From the NCBI RefSeq assembly GCF_019977275.1, contig NZ_AP024650.1:3100001-3164000 (forward strand): 64,000 nucleotides of DNA. The letters run 5' to 3'. The notes beneath the pieces are model-generated. The model was not told the origin of the DNA. It saw only the letters and a list, made by a program, of their open reading frames with translations, and did not search any database. Position numbers and translations under genes: made by a program. Each line of letters begins with the position of its first letter. The stretch's first letter is position 1. The DNA is from Arthrobacter sp. StoSoilB19. GTDB taxonomy: Bacteria; Actinomycetota; Actinomycetes; Actinomycetales; Micrococcaceae. Of the stretch, positions 10,701-18,578 are shown piece after piece.

Positions 10701-11798
10701 TCATCCCAGCCGTTTCTGCCACTCACCTTCATAGCCAGCGGGCCTGAATCCAAGTGCGGTATTTATCGCCAGCATATGCTGGTTTTCGCTGGCATTCCAT
10801 GTCAGGACCGAGCGCGCCCGGGGCCACTTTTCCTGTGCGCGGCGGAGGTTGGCCACCTTGACCAGCATGCCCAGCCGGTGGCCGCGGTGTTCCTCCGAGA
10901 CCAGGGTGTCCTGCTGGAGCAGCGACCCCGGCACCAGCGGCCGCCAGGTCAGGACGGTATAGGCCACCAGCTCACCGGTGCGGGGGTGCAGGGCCGCCGC
11001 CACGGATGAGTGCACGCCGCTCCTGGCCAGCGCCTGCTCATCGTCCCGGACGCGGGCGGCGTCCCAGTCCTCGCGTTCCCAGTCCATCCCGGCGGTGGGC
11101 GCATCGGTGCTCATTTGTGCCCGCAGGGCGGCGTACCGGGCGATCAACGGGTCCGGACAGTGCACGTCCCAGGCCGTCAGCCCATAATGGCCGGCGTGGC
11201 TGAGGGCATCAGCCTCCAGCCGCGCCAGCAGTTGTCCCGGAACGGGGAGGTCGAGCCGGCTGGAACGCTCCACCTGTTCCAGCCGGTACCCGGCGGACAG
11301 GGCGAAGGAGGTGGCCGGGTCAGCCAAAGGAAGTCCCCCGGCCCGCGACATGGCAGGTACCAGCGGACCCGCGTCATCCACCAGGCGGGCAGGGAGTTCA
11401 AAGTAGCCATCCAGCGACGTCCGGTTGTTGGCGCGGGCCACCTTCTCCGCGTGGTCAAGGAGCCGCCGCCCCAGCCCGCGCCGCCGGAAGGCCGGCGCCA
11501 CCAGGACGTTGATCCCTGCCGTGGCGGTGTTCTCCCGCAGGGGCAGCGTCACCGAACACATGCCCACCGGTTCCTTGCCCAGCCGGGCGACAAAGAGGTG
11601 CCGCGCCTCGTATGCGGTGCCGCGCCAGTGTTCCACCTCCTCCGCGTAGGTGTAGCCACGGTCAAGGTCGCCCCATGTCTGCAGTTCGTGCGCTTCCCGC
11701 ATTGACTGGCAGTCGTTGAAGTCCTGAAAGTCGCTGCCGCCCTCGGTTGACGGAGGAACAACGACGGCGGAAATCACCAGGGCGTTCGGCTGCGTCAT
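10701..11798 (-). CDS. Two-domain GNAT acetyltransferase (paralogue 2)
   Basis: A 365-residue paralogue of the next gene, with the acetyl-CoA-binding loop APAFRRRGLGRRLL in its N-terminal half and a second GNAT-like unit (VSEEHRGHRLGMLVKVANL) in its C-terminal half. The shared element between the two proteins is E-H-R-G-x-(K/R)-L-G-x-L-(I/V)-K-V-A-N. The substrate is unknown. The start is fixed by a promoter just upstream: TACGCT (11805-11810) lies exactly 6 nt before the ATG, predicting a leaderless mRNA. This promoter follows the rplA terminator, so the pair is a separate unit. Confidence 0.85.
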   Translation of the reverse strand: MTQPNALVISAVVVPPSTEGGSDFQDFNDCQSMREAHELQTWGDLDRGYTYAEEVEHWRGTAYEARHLFVARLGKEPVGMCSVTLPLRENTATAGINVLVAPAFRRRGLGRRLLDHAEKVARANNRTSLDGYFELPARLVDDAGPLVPAMSRAGGLPLADPATSFALSAGYRLEQVERSSRLDLPVPGQLLARLEADALSHAGHYGLTAWDVHCPDPLIARYAALRAQMSTDAPTAGMDWEREDWDAARVRDDEQALARSGVHSSVAAALHPRTGELVAYTVLTWRPLVPGSLLQQDTLVSEEHRGHRLGMLVKVANLRRAQEKWPRARSVLTWNASENQHMLAINTALGFRPAGYEGEWQKRLG

Positions 11799-11856
11799 TC
11801 CCCAAGCGTAGCCAGCCGTGGACGGCTGTCGAGGGTGCGCAAGCGGCCTTTAACGC

Positions 11857-11897
11857 CTGAAGGGACCGCCCGGCTGGTAGCCGGACGGTCCCTTCAG
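11857..11897 (-). terminator. Terminator after rplA
   Basis: A long hairpin (12-bp outer stem CTGAAGGGACCG plus an inner CCGGCT/AGCCGG stem around GGT) just downstream of the rplA stop. On the minus strand it is followed by GCGTTAAAGG, a weak T run, so efficiency is uncertain despite the stable stem. Confidence 0.7.
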
Positions 11898-11930
11898 AAG
11901 TGCCGGAAGGCACGGGACGCTGCTGAGGAT

Positions 11931-12638
11931 TTACGCCTCGGTGAGCACCTTGGTGACGTTGGGGTCAACGGAGATGCCCGGGCCGAACGTGGTGGCCACG
12001 GTGGCCTTCTGGATGTAGCGGCCCTTGGATGCGGACGGCTTGAGGCGAAGGACCTCTTCCAGTGCGGCTGCGTAGTTCTCGGCCAGCTTCACGGCGTCGA
12101 AGGAAACCTTGCCGATGATGAAGTGCAGGTTGGAGTGCTTGTCGACGCGGAAGTCGATCTTTCCACCCTTGATGTCGTTGACGGCCTTGGTGACGTCGGG
12201 GGTCACGGTGCCCGTCTTGGGGTTCGGCATCAGGTTACGCGGACCCAGGACCTTACCGAGGCGGCCAACCTTGCCCATGAGGTCAGGGGTGGCAACGGCG
12301 GCGTCGAAGTCGGTCCAGCCGGCGGCGATCTTTTCGATCAGGTCGTCGGAACCAACGAAGTCGGCGCCGGCTGCGATTGCGGCCTCAGCCTTGTCGCCCG
12401 TGGCGAAGACCAGGACGCGGGCCGTCTTACCGGTGCCGTGGGGCAGGTTGACGGTGCCGCGGACCATCTGGTCGGCCTTGCGGGGGTCAACGCCGAGGCG
12501 GAAGGCAACCTCAACCGTGGCGTCGAACTTGGACGGGTTGGTGTCCTTGGCCAGCGTTACTGCCTCGAACGGCGCGTAGTGCTTCTCCGCGTCGATCTTG
12601 GCGGCTGCTGCCTCATATGCTTTGCTGCGCTTTGCCAT
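11931..12638 (-). CDS. rplA: 50S ribosomal protein L1
   Basis: Forms the L1 stalk at the tRNA exit site and, in many bacteria, represses its own operon. The 235-residue protein begins [16 protein letters not shown] and shows the family blocks [34 protein letters not shown] and the C-terminal [18 protein letters not shown]. The ATG is preceded by AAGGAGAAATAAGCAGC. An unusually long 178-nt spacer separates it from rplK; it contains a possible internal promoter (12712-12741). A stable hairpin follows at 11857-11897. Confidence 0.98.
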   Translation of the reverse strand: MAKRSKAYEAAAAKIDAEKHYAPFEAVTLAKDTNPSKFDATVEVAFRLGVDPRKADQMVRGTVNLPHGTGKTARVLVFATGDKAEAAIAAGADFVGSDDLIEKIAAGWTDFDAAVATPDLMGKVGRLGKVLGPRNLMPNPKTGTVTPDVTKAVNDIKGGKIDFRVDKHSNLHFIIGKVSFDAVKLAENYAAALEEVLRLKPSASKGRYIQKATVATTFGPGISVDPNVTKVLTEA

Positions 12639-12711
12639 GCTGCTTATTTCTCCTTGTGCAGTTGTGGTCTGCGGACCGCGCTGGGCCCTGCCACAGTCGG
12701 TGATCCGGTTC

Positions 12712-12741
12712 GTTATCCGGCCCGGATGACCAACATTTCAA
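12712..12741 (-). promoter_or_regulatory. Possible internal promoter between rplK and rplA
   Basis: Minus-strand TTGAAA (12736-12741) and GATAAC (12712-12717) are 18 bp apart within the 178-nt rplK-rplA spacer. The -35 overlaps a small AACATTTCAATGTG hairpin. Moderate match only; the spacer could instead hold an L1-binding site. Confidence 0.3.
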
Positions 12742-12816
12742 TGTGTTTGGTGCCGGTGTCCCGGCGGTGCCGCCCGTCGTCGTCAACTACCTGACGCTGG
12801 ACAGCGGGAAGGGTGG

Positions 12817-13248
12817 TTAGCCCTCGACGGTGATGCCCATGGAGCGGGCGGTGCCGGCGATGATCTTCGCTGCGCCTTCGAGGCTGGTGGCGTTGAGGTC
12901 TTCCATCTTGGTGGAGGCGATCTCGTTGACCTGGGCCTGGGTCAGCTTGGCAACCTTGACGGTGTGCGGAGTTGCTGAACCCTTGGCGACGCCTGCAGCC
13001 TTCTTGATGAGTTCTGCAGCCGGCGGGGTCTTGGTAATGAACGTGAAGGAACGGTCTTCGTAGACCGTGATTTCCACGGGGATGACGTTTCCGCGCTGGG
13101 CTTCCGTCGCAGCGTTGTACGCCTTGCAGAATTCCATGATGTTGACACCGTGCTGGCCAAGCGCAGGACCGATCGGCGGGGCCGGGTTGGCGGCACCTGC
13201 CTGGATCTGCAGCTTGATGAGGCCGGTGACCTTCTTCTTGGGAGCCAA
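12817..13248 (-). CDS. rplK: 50S ribosomal protein L11
   Basis: Binds the GTPase-associated centre of 23S rRNA with L10-L12. The 143-residue protein has the Pro-rich N-terminal domain ([20 protein letters not shown], the thiopeptide-contact region) and the C-terminal rRNA-binding domain ending SMGITVEG. The start codon is TTG at 13248: AGAAGGA lies 7 nt upstream and the family N-terminus (APKKKV) begins right after it. It follows nusG on the same strand. Confidence 0.97.
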
Positions 13249-13376
13249 TGTAGGGTCCTTCTCTCAATAACGTCCTGGGGCACAGGAGCGTGCCTCAGGT
13301 TTTTGGCCGCCATGGCAAGGCGGCCGGCCGTTCCGGTGCAGCTAAGCGGGCGGCGCCGGGACGAATTCTAGGATTC

Positions 13377-14195
13377 TCAGATCTTGGTGACCTGGTTGAA
13401 CGCCAGGGTGACGGGCGTTTCGCGCTCGAAGATGGAGACCAGCACCACGAGGGTCTGGGACTCGGGCTTGATCTCGGAGATCGTGGCGGGAAGGGTCTCG
13501 AAGGGACCTTCCTTGACGATGACGGATTCACCGACCTCGAAGTCGACGGCCACGGGAGCCTGGTTCTGCTTGTTGACCGGCTTGCCCTTCTCGGCTTGTT
13601 CCTCTTCGAAGACAGGGGCGAGCATGGAGAAGACCTCGTCAAGGCGCAGCGGGACCGGGTTGTGGGCGTTGCCCACGAATCCGGTGACGCCGGGGGTGTG
13701 GCGGACGGCGCCCCAGGAGGCGTCGGTCAGGTCCATGCGGACCAGGACGTAGCCGGGGATGCGGACGCGGTTGATCACCTTGCGCTGGGCGTTCTTGATC
13801 TCCACGACTTCTTCCATGGGCACCTGGATTTCGAAGATGTAATCTTCCATGTCCAGGGTCTGGATGCGGGTTTCAAGGTTGGCCTTCACGCGGTTTTCGT
13901 AACCTGCGTACGAGTGGATGACGTACCAGTCACCTTCCTGGCGGCGCAGCTTGGCCTTGAACTCCTCAGCGGGATCCACGGCTGCAGCTGCTGCCGCGGC
14001 GGCGAGGGCGTCGGCGGACTCGTCTTCCCCGTCAGCGTCTGATGCATCGCCTTCGGCAGCAACTACCACGTCGGAGGCGGCGTCGTCGGATTCGGGCGTG
14101 GAGGACTCAACCTCGGACTCTTCACCGGCTTCTGCCGTGACGTCCGGGGATTCTTCCAGCCCCGTCTCGGTTACCTCGAGCTCCTGCTCAGACAC
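13377..14195 (-). CDS. nusG: Transcription termination/antitermination factor NusG
   Basis: RNA polymerase-associated elongation factor coupling transcription with Rho and ribosomes. The 272-residue protein has a long acidic N-terminal extension of about 85 residues (Glu/Asp/Ser/Ala-rich, with a run of eight Ala), then the NGN domain ([31 protein letters not shown]) and the C-terminal KOW domain ([19 protein letters not shown]). The GTG at 14193-14195 is favoured because AGGAG lies 5 nt before it; an ATG ten codons upstream (14225) is possible. Such acidic extensions are known in actinobacterial NusG. Operon: secE-nusG-rplK-rplA. Confidence 0.96.
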   Translation of the reverse strand: MSEQELEVTETGLEESPDVTAEAGEESEVESSTPESDDAASDVVVAAEGDASDADGEDESADALAAAAAAAAVDPAEEFKAKLRRQEGDWYVIHSYAGYENRVKANLETRIQTLDMEDYIFEIQVPMEEVVEIKNAQRKVINRVRIPGYVLVRMDLTDASWGAVRHTPGVTGFVGNAHNPVPLRLDEVFSMLAPVFEEEQAEKGKPVNKQNQAPVAVDFEVGESVIVKEGPFETLPATISEIKPESQTLVVLVSIFERETPVTLAFNQVTKI

Positions 14196-14310
14196 TTGGT
14201 CTCCTGCTTCCTCATTGCCTAACATGCCTATTTAAATGGCTCAATCCCGCACACCGGCGCATCCCTTCCGGTTTTCCGGATGGAACACGCGGCCTGCGGA
14301 CTGTGCAGCC

Positions 14311-14595
14311 TTAGCTGTCCCTGGGGCCGGTACCGCCGAAGATCCAGCTGACAGCGGTTCCGAAACCAATGTCCAGCAGGCTGACGATGACCATCATGAT
14401 GGCCACGAACACCAGCACCACGAGCGTGTAGTTGATCAGTTCCTTGCGGGTGGGGGCAACAACCTTCTTCAGTTCGCCGATAATCTGGCGGACAAAGAGT
14501 GCAATGCGGGCGAAGAAGTTTGCCTTGGCTTCCTTCTTAGCTGGGCGGCCCTTGGAGCTGCTGGCAGCTGTTTCGGTCACCTGGTCCTCGCTCAT
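14311..14595 (-). CDS. secE: Preprotein translocase subunit SecE
   Basis: Essential small subunit of the SecYEG channel. The 94-residue protein has a hydrophilic N-terminus, an amphipathic helix with the family signature IGELKKVVAPTRKELINYT, and one C-terminal transmembrane helix (VVLVFVAIMMVIVSLLDIGF). It lies between tRNA-Trp and nusG, the conserved actinobacterial order, with no terminator visible between the tRNA and secE, so co-transcription is likely. Confidence 0.96.
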   Translation of the reverse strand: MSEDQVTETAASSSKGRPAKKEAKANFFARIALFVRQIIGELKKVVAPTRKELINYTLVVLVFVAIMMVIVSLLDIGFGTAVSWIFGGTGPRDS

Positions 14596-14677
14596 CTTTG
14601 CAATGGTGGATTACCCGGCCCTGATCAGAACCATGGTTGCTGCGCCTGCCCCGGGCTTTCGCCCGGAGCAGCTTGCG

Positions 14678-14750
14678 CAGGGCAGACAGGACTCGAACCT
14701 GCAACCTGCGGTTTTGGAGACCGCTGCGCTACCAATTGCGCCACTACCCT
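14678..14750 (-). tRNA. tRNA-Trp (CCA)
   Basis: 73-nt cloverleaf on the minus strand: acceptor arm AGGGTAG paired with CTGCCCT, anticodon loop CTCCAAA giving CCA, T-loop GGTTCGAGTCC. The 3' CCA end is not encoded. It sits just upstream of secE, a common actinobacterial arrangement. Confidence 0.96.
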
Positions 14751-14835
14751 ATGGAGTGAATTCCACTCTTTGACGACCCAACACCAGCTTGAACTGGGGC
14801 GCACGTCATCATCCGTGTTTCAACACCGGTGAACC

Positions 14836-14864
14836 AGTCTACGCAAGAACTTCGCGTAGGTAAA
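14836..14864 (-). promoter_or_regulatory. Candidate promoter of the tRNA-Trp-secE-nusG unit
   Basis: Minus-strand TTTACC (14859-14864) and TAGACT (14836-14841) are spaced by 17 bp, which would start a transcript about 80 nt before the tRNA. Confidence 0.45.
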
Positions 14865-15026
14865 ACCAGCCCGGCCCGGTCCGTCCGAAGTCCGGCCTGA
14901 AAGGTTCTGCGCAGGGCAGTCATAAATCAAAACCGGCTCCCCGGAGGGTCCGGTGAACAGCATAGAGTAGAACTCGTCGAATCCCACATTCCAGCCACCC
15001 GGCTGCAAGCGAAGAACGGACCTGCC

Positions 15027-16244
15027 ATGTCTGCCGCCCGCGTTTCCCAACGCATTTCCGCAATTGCCGAATCCGCAACCCTGGCCGTCGATGCCAAGGC
15101 CAAGGCGCTGAAGGCAGCTGGCCGGCCCGTTATTGGCTTCGGCGCGGGTGAACCCGACTTCCCCACCCCGGACTACATCGTGCAGGCGGCAATCGAGGCT
15201 GCGGGGCAGCCCAAGTTCCACCGCTACTCCCCCGCCGGCGGCCTGCCCGAGCTGAAGAAGGCCATCGCCGAGAAGACCCTCCGCGATTCCGGCTACCAGG
15301 TGGACCCCTCCCAGGTCCTGGTCACCAACGGCGGCAAGCAGGCCGTCTACAACACCTTCGCCACCCTGGTGGATCCGGGCGACGAAGTCATCGTTCCCAC
15401 CCCGTTCTGGACCACATACCCGGAGGCTATCCGGCTCGCCGGCGGCGTCCCCGTGGAGGTTTTCGCCGGCCCCGAACAGGATTACCTGGTGACCGTCGAA
15501 CAGCTCGAAGCAGCCGTGACGGACCGCACCAAGATCCTGCTGTTCGTCTCGCCGTCGAACCCCACCGGCGCCGTCTACTCCCCTGAGCAGGTGGCGGAAA
15601 TCGGCAAGTGGGCCGCCGCCAAGGGCCTGTGGGTGGTCACGGACGAAATCTATGAGCACCTGACCTACGACGGCGTGCCGTTCACGTCGATCGCCACCGC
15701 GGCCCCCGAACTGGGCGACAAGGTGGTCATCCTCAACGGCGTTGCCAAGACGTACGCCATGACCGGGTGGCGCGTGGGCTGGATGATCGGCCCGGCCGAC
15801 GTCATCAAGGCTGCCACCAACCTGCAGTCGCACGCCACCTCCAACGTGTCCAACATCATGCAGATCGCCGCCCTCGCCGCCGTGTCCGGTCCGCTGACCG
15901 CCGTGGACGAAATGAAGGTTGCGTTCGACCGCCGGCGCAAGGCGATCGTGGCAGGACTGAACGCGATCGACGGAGTGGAATGCCCGACGCCGAAGGGCGC
16001 CTTCTACGTGTACGCGGACGTCCGTGCCCTGCTGGGCAAGGAATTCCCGACCGCGTCCGGTACGGCCACGCCGCAGACCTCCGCGGAACTGGCCTCGCTC
16101 ATCCTTGACGAGGTTGAGGTGGCAGTGGTTCCCGGCGAAGCCTTCGGCCCCTCGGGCTACCTGCGCCTGTCCTACGCCCTGGGCGACGACGACCTCGCCA
16201 CGGGCGTCCAGCGCCTGCAGGACTTCCTGGGCAAGGCCCAGTAG
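15027..16244 (+). CDS. Class I aspartate aminotransferase-like PLP enzyme
   Basis: A 405-residue PLP-dependent class I/II aminotransferase, most like bacterial AspB/AspAT of subgroup Ib. It shows the [10 protein letters not shown] substrate motif near residue 40, the [11 protein letters not shown] cofactor motif and the PLP lysine in [15 protein letters not shown] near residue 241, plus the C-terminal Arg in GYLRLSYAL that binds the substrate carboxylate. It probably makes aspartate from oxaloacetate and glutamate. The ATG at 15027 begins exactly at the conserved [20 protein letters not shown] region. It ends in a cluster of inverted repeats that act as terminators. Confidence 0.9.
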   Translation: MSAARVSQRISAIAESATLAVDAKAKALKAAGRPVIGFGAGEPDFPTPDYIVQAAIEAAGQPKFHRYSPAGGLPELKKAIAEKTLRDSGYQVDPSQVLVTNGGKQAVYNTFATLVDPGDEVIVPTPFWTTYPEAIRLAGGVPVEVFAGPEQDYLVTVEQLEAAVTDRTKILLFVSPSNPTGAVYSPEQVAEIGKWAAAKGLWVVTDEIYEHLTYDGVPFTSIATAAPELGDKVVILNGVAKTYAMTGWRVGWMIGPADVIKAATNLQSHATSNVSNIMQIAALAAVSGPLTAVDEMKVAFDRRRKAIVAGLNAIDGVECPTPKGAFYVYADVRALLGKEFPTASGTATPQTSAELASLILDEVEVAVVPGEAFGPSGYLRLSYALGDDDLATGVQRLQDFLGKAQ

Positions 16245-16249
16245 TCGCT

Positions 16250-16400
16250 CCATCACCTTCCGCAGGAACAACCCAAACGCCCCATCACCTTCCGCAGGAA
16301 TAAACCAAACGCCCCATCACCTGGTGATGGGGCGTTTGGTTTTAAGGCCCGAAAGATGATGGGGCGTTTGGGTTTAAGGCGCAGGATCTGATGGGGCGTC
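16250..16400. repeat. Cluster of inverted and direct terminator repeats
   Basis: Two direct 32-bp units (starting 16250 and 16282, CCATCACCTTCCGCAGGAA...) carry the 13-mer CAAACGCCCCATC; two copies in reverse orientation (GATGGGGCGTTTG) lie at 16326-16338 and 16358-16370, and a partial fifth copy (GATGGGGCGTC) reaches the stop of the response-regulator gene. Several alternative hairpins can form. It separates two convergent genes. Confidence 0.85.
16302..16342. terminator. Bidirectional terminator with 20-bp perfect stem
   Basis: AAACCAAACGCCCCATCACC and its exact complement are separated by a single T, so the hairpin has a minimal loop. A-rich on one side and T-rich on the other, it can stop transcription from both the aminotransferase and the response regulator. 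Confidence 0.85.
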
Positions 16401-17089
16401 TAGAGGAGGCGGCGCTCGGCTGCCCACTTGGTCAGTTCGTGGCGGCTTGAGAGCTGGAGCTTGCGCAGCACGGCTGACACGTGGGTCTCCACCGTCTTGA
16501 TGCTGATGAAGAGCTCCTTGGCCACCTCCTTGTAGCTGTAGCCGCGGGCGATGAGGCGCATGACCTCAAGTTCCCGGGCGGAGAGCTTGTCCAGCTCGTC
16601 ATCGGCAATATCCGCAGGAGCGGTGCCGAAGGCGTCCAGGACGAACCCGGCAAGGCGTGGGGAGAAGACCGCGTCGCCGCCGGCCACCCGGAACACGGCG
16701 TCGGTAATCTCGGCACCGGAGATGGTCTTGGTGACGTATCCGCGGGCACCAGCGCGGATGACGGCCACCACGTCCTCCGCAGCGTCGGAGACGCTTAATG
16801 CCAGGAACCGGGTGGTGGACAGGAGCGCGGCGGAGCCGGCGATGACTTCCCGGCCGCCGCCGCCCAGTCCTCCGGGCAGGTGGACATCGAGAAGAACGAC
16901 GTCGGGCCGCTGCTGGGCGATCACGGCAATGGCCTGTTCAACGGTGGCGGCCTCCCCCACCACCTGGATGCCGGCGTCGAGGTCAGCTTTCAGCCCGGAC
17001 CGGAAGATGGCGTGATCGTCCACGATGACCACCCTCACGGAGTTTGCCGGCCGGGCGCTTCCGGTACTTGTCCCCTGGGTCGTGTTCAT
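16400..17089 (-). CDS. NarL/FixJ-family response regulator
   Basis: A 229-residue two-component regulator. The receiver domain (residues 18-140) has the acidic pair Asp24-Asp25, phosphoacceptor Asp68 in VVLLDVHLPGG and a Lys in GYVTKTI; the C-terminal LuxR-type HTH (about 165-225) contains LSARELEVMRLIARGYSYKE and TVETHVSAVLRKL. Its start overlaps the stop of the partner kinase by 4 nt (17086-17089), so they form one operon and a dedicated pair. Divergent PspC/toastrack genes are the likely targets, by analogy with LiaRS-type systems; this is inference. Confidence 0.93.
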   Translation of the reverse strand: MNTTQGTSTGSARPANSVRVVIVDDHAIFRSGLKADLDAGIQVVGEAATVEQAIAVIAQQRPDVVLLDVHLPGGLGGGGREVIAGSAALLSTTRFLALSVSDAAEDVVAVIRAGARGYVTKTISGAEITDAVFRVAGGDAVFSPRLAGFVLDAFGTAPADIADDELDKLSARELEVMRLIARGYSYKEVAKELFISIKTVETHVSAVLRKLQLSSRHELTKWAAERRLL

Positions 17090-18453
17090 GATTTTCCTTC
17101 CGCGTGTTCTGCTGCAGCCGGCAGCCTCAGGCGGACCTCGGTACCGTCCCCCGTGCTGAGGATGGCCGCCGAGCCGCCATGCCGTTTCATCCTGCCGATG
17201 ATCGATTCCCTGATACCGAGGCGGTCCGCCGGGACGTCCCCCAGCTGGAAACCGGGTCCCCTGTCCTTGATGAAGATCTCAGCCTGCCCGTCCGATGCCT
17301 CAAGGTAGACCGAGACGGTTCCGCCGCCGTGCCGCGAGGCGTTGAGCATGGCCTCCCGGCTTGCCTGGACCAGGGCTTCGTGCGCCTCGGTCATGGCGGC
17401 GTCACCCACGGTGACCACCTCCACGGCGTTGCCAAGCAGGTCCTCCACCTCCGCCGCAACAGCCTTGATCCGGTCTGAAAGCTGTCCGCTTTCACGGCCG
17501 GGGTCCTGGAACAGCCAGCCGCGCAGCTCGCGTTCCTGGGCACGGGCCAGGCGGACCACGTCATGCTCGTTGCCGGCGCGCCGCTGGATCAGGGCCAGTG
17601 TCTGCAGCACGGAATCGTGGAGGTGGGCAGCGATCTCCGCCCGTTCCGTCTCCCGGATCCGGCCGGCTCGTTCCGATTCCAGGTCCCGCCAGAACTTCAG
17701 CGCCCACGGCAACAGGACCAGCACCACGCCGCCCAGGACGGCCACGGACGCCAACAGCGCCAGCCAGGTCTGTTCCCAGGAGCCCGAGCCGGACACCATC
17801 ACCAGGACCCCGGCCACCACCAGCGCCAGTCCTGCAGCGAGCCTGCCCCACCCGCCGGCCTGGTCCGCTTTGGTCTTGTCCACCAGCCCTGCGCGGCGCG
17901 TCTCATCCAGCTGCATCCAGGCGATCGACGCGCCGCCCAGCACAGCTGCAGCCGGGATCAGCGTCCCCAGGGACACGTCCACGCCCAGCATCTGGGCAAT
18001 CATGATGCCGGCCACCAGCAGGAGCCCGCAGCCCAGCAGGATTTCCTTGCCGTACCGCATCCCGCGCGCCCGGAACCAAGGGGGCTCTCCGGAGGCTCCC
18101 GCTCCGGCCGGAACGGGCCCATCGGCACCTGCTGTTGTTCCGCCGTCGGACGCCGTCTCCTGCGCCGGCTGGGCCTGCTGCTGCTGGCCCGGTCCCAGCT
18201 GGCTGACGGCGGGAGCAATGGGCGACGCCGGCCGGCGGGCGTTGCGGCGCGCGGCCTCATCCGCGGTGGGCACCATGATCCAGAGCCATGCGTAGAAGAC
18301 CAGGCCGGCCCCGCCGGCGAAGGAGGCGAGGACCATGCCCAGCCGGACATTCTTGACCGGCCAGCCCAGGTGCGCGGCGAGGCCGGAGCAGACGCCGGCG
18401 ATGACACGGTCGCTGCTCCGTGCCAGGGGCGGGCGCACCGGGAGGGTTGTCAT
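17086..18453 (-). CDS. PspC-domain sensor histidine kinase
   Basis: A 455-residue membrane kinase. Residues 10-62 form a PspC domain (SSDRVIAGVCSGLAAHLGWP with a following TM helix), then a Pro/Gln/Ala-rich linker, four predicted TM helices between about 137 and 252, a HisKA_3 dimerisation domain with phospho-acceptor His279 in AAHLHDSVLQTLALIQ, and a HATPase domain (ASREAMLNASRHGG, DRGPGFQLGD). This fusion places the envelope-stress PspC sensor directly on the kinase. It overlaps its response regulator by 4 nt and is divergent from a second PspC gene 125 bp away. Confidence 0.92.
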   Translation of the reverse strand: MTTLPVRPPLARSSDRVIAGVCSGLAAHLGWPVKNVRLGMVLASFAGGAGLVFYAWLWIMVPTADEAARRNARRPASPIAPAVSQLGPGQQQQAQPAQETASDGGTTAGADGPVPAGAGASGEPPWFRARGMRYGKEILLGCGLLLVAGIMIAQMLGVDVSLGTLIPAAAVLGGASIAWMQLDETRRAGLVDKTKADQAGGWGRLAAGLALVVAGVLVMVSGSGSWEQTWLALLASVAVLGGVVLVLLPWALKFWRDLESERAGRIRETERAEIAAHLHDSVLQTLALIQRRAGNEHDVVRLARAQERELRGWLFQDPGRESGQLSDRIKAVAAEVEDLLGNAVEVVTVGDAAMTEAHEALVQASREAMLNASRHGGGTVSVYLEASDGQAEIFIKDRGPGFQLGDVPADRLGIRESIIGRMKRHGGSAAILSTGDGTEVRLRLPAAAEHAEGKS

Positions 18454-18578
18454 GGATCAATCCAAACACGGATCAGGGTTGCCCGGACCGTATCCGGCCG
18501 CTTACCGGGGACAGCTCAGGGGCCGTTCAGGGTATCCCCCAGTAGAGCGGCGACCCGCCCGGACGGGAGGATCGAGGT

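Noticed and set aside
13279..13308. GGCAC-GTGCC hairpin followed by TTTTT on the plus strand between rplK and nusG.
   Set aside because: The stem has only five pairs and it is oriented opposite to all genes there, so it cannot serve the operon.
14651..14666. CCGGGC-TTTC-GCCCGG hairpin between tRNA-Trp and secE as a terminator.
   Set aside because: No T run follows it on the minus strand. It is more likely a structural or processing element of a tRNA-secE transcript.
14820..16271. A 483-codon minus-strand frame covering the aminotransferase gene.
   Set aside because: Antisense shadow: its sequence mirrors the codons of the aminotransferase, which has complete PLP motifs on the plus strand. 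The same reasoning removes 29169-30653 and 31534-33060.
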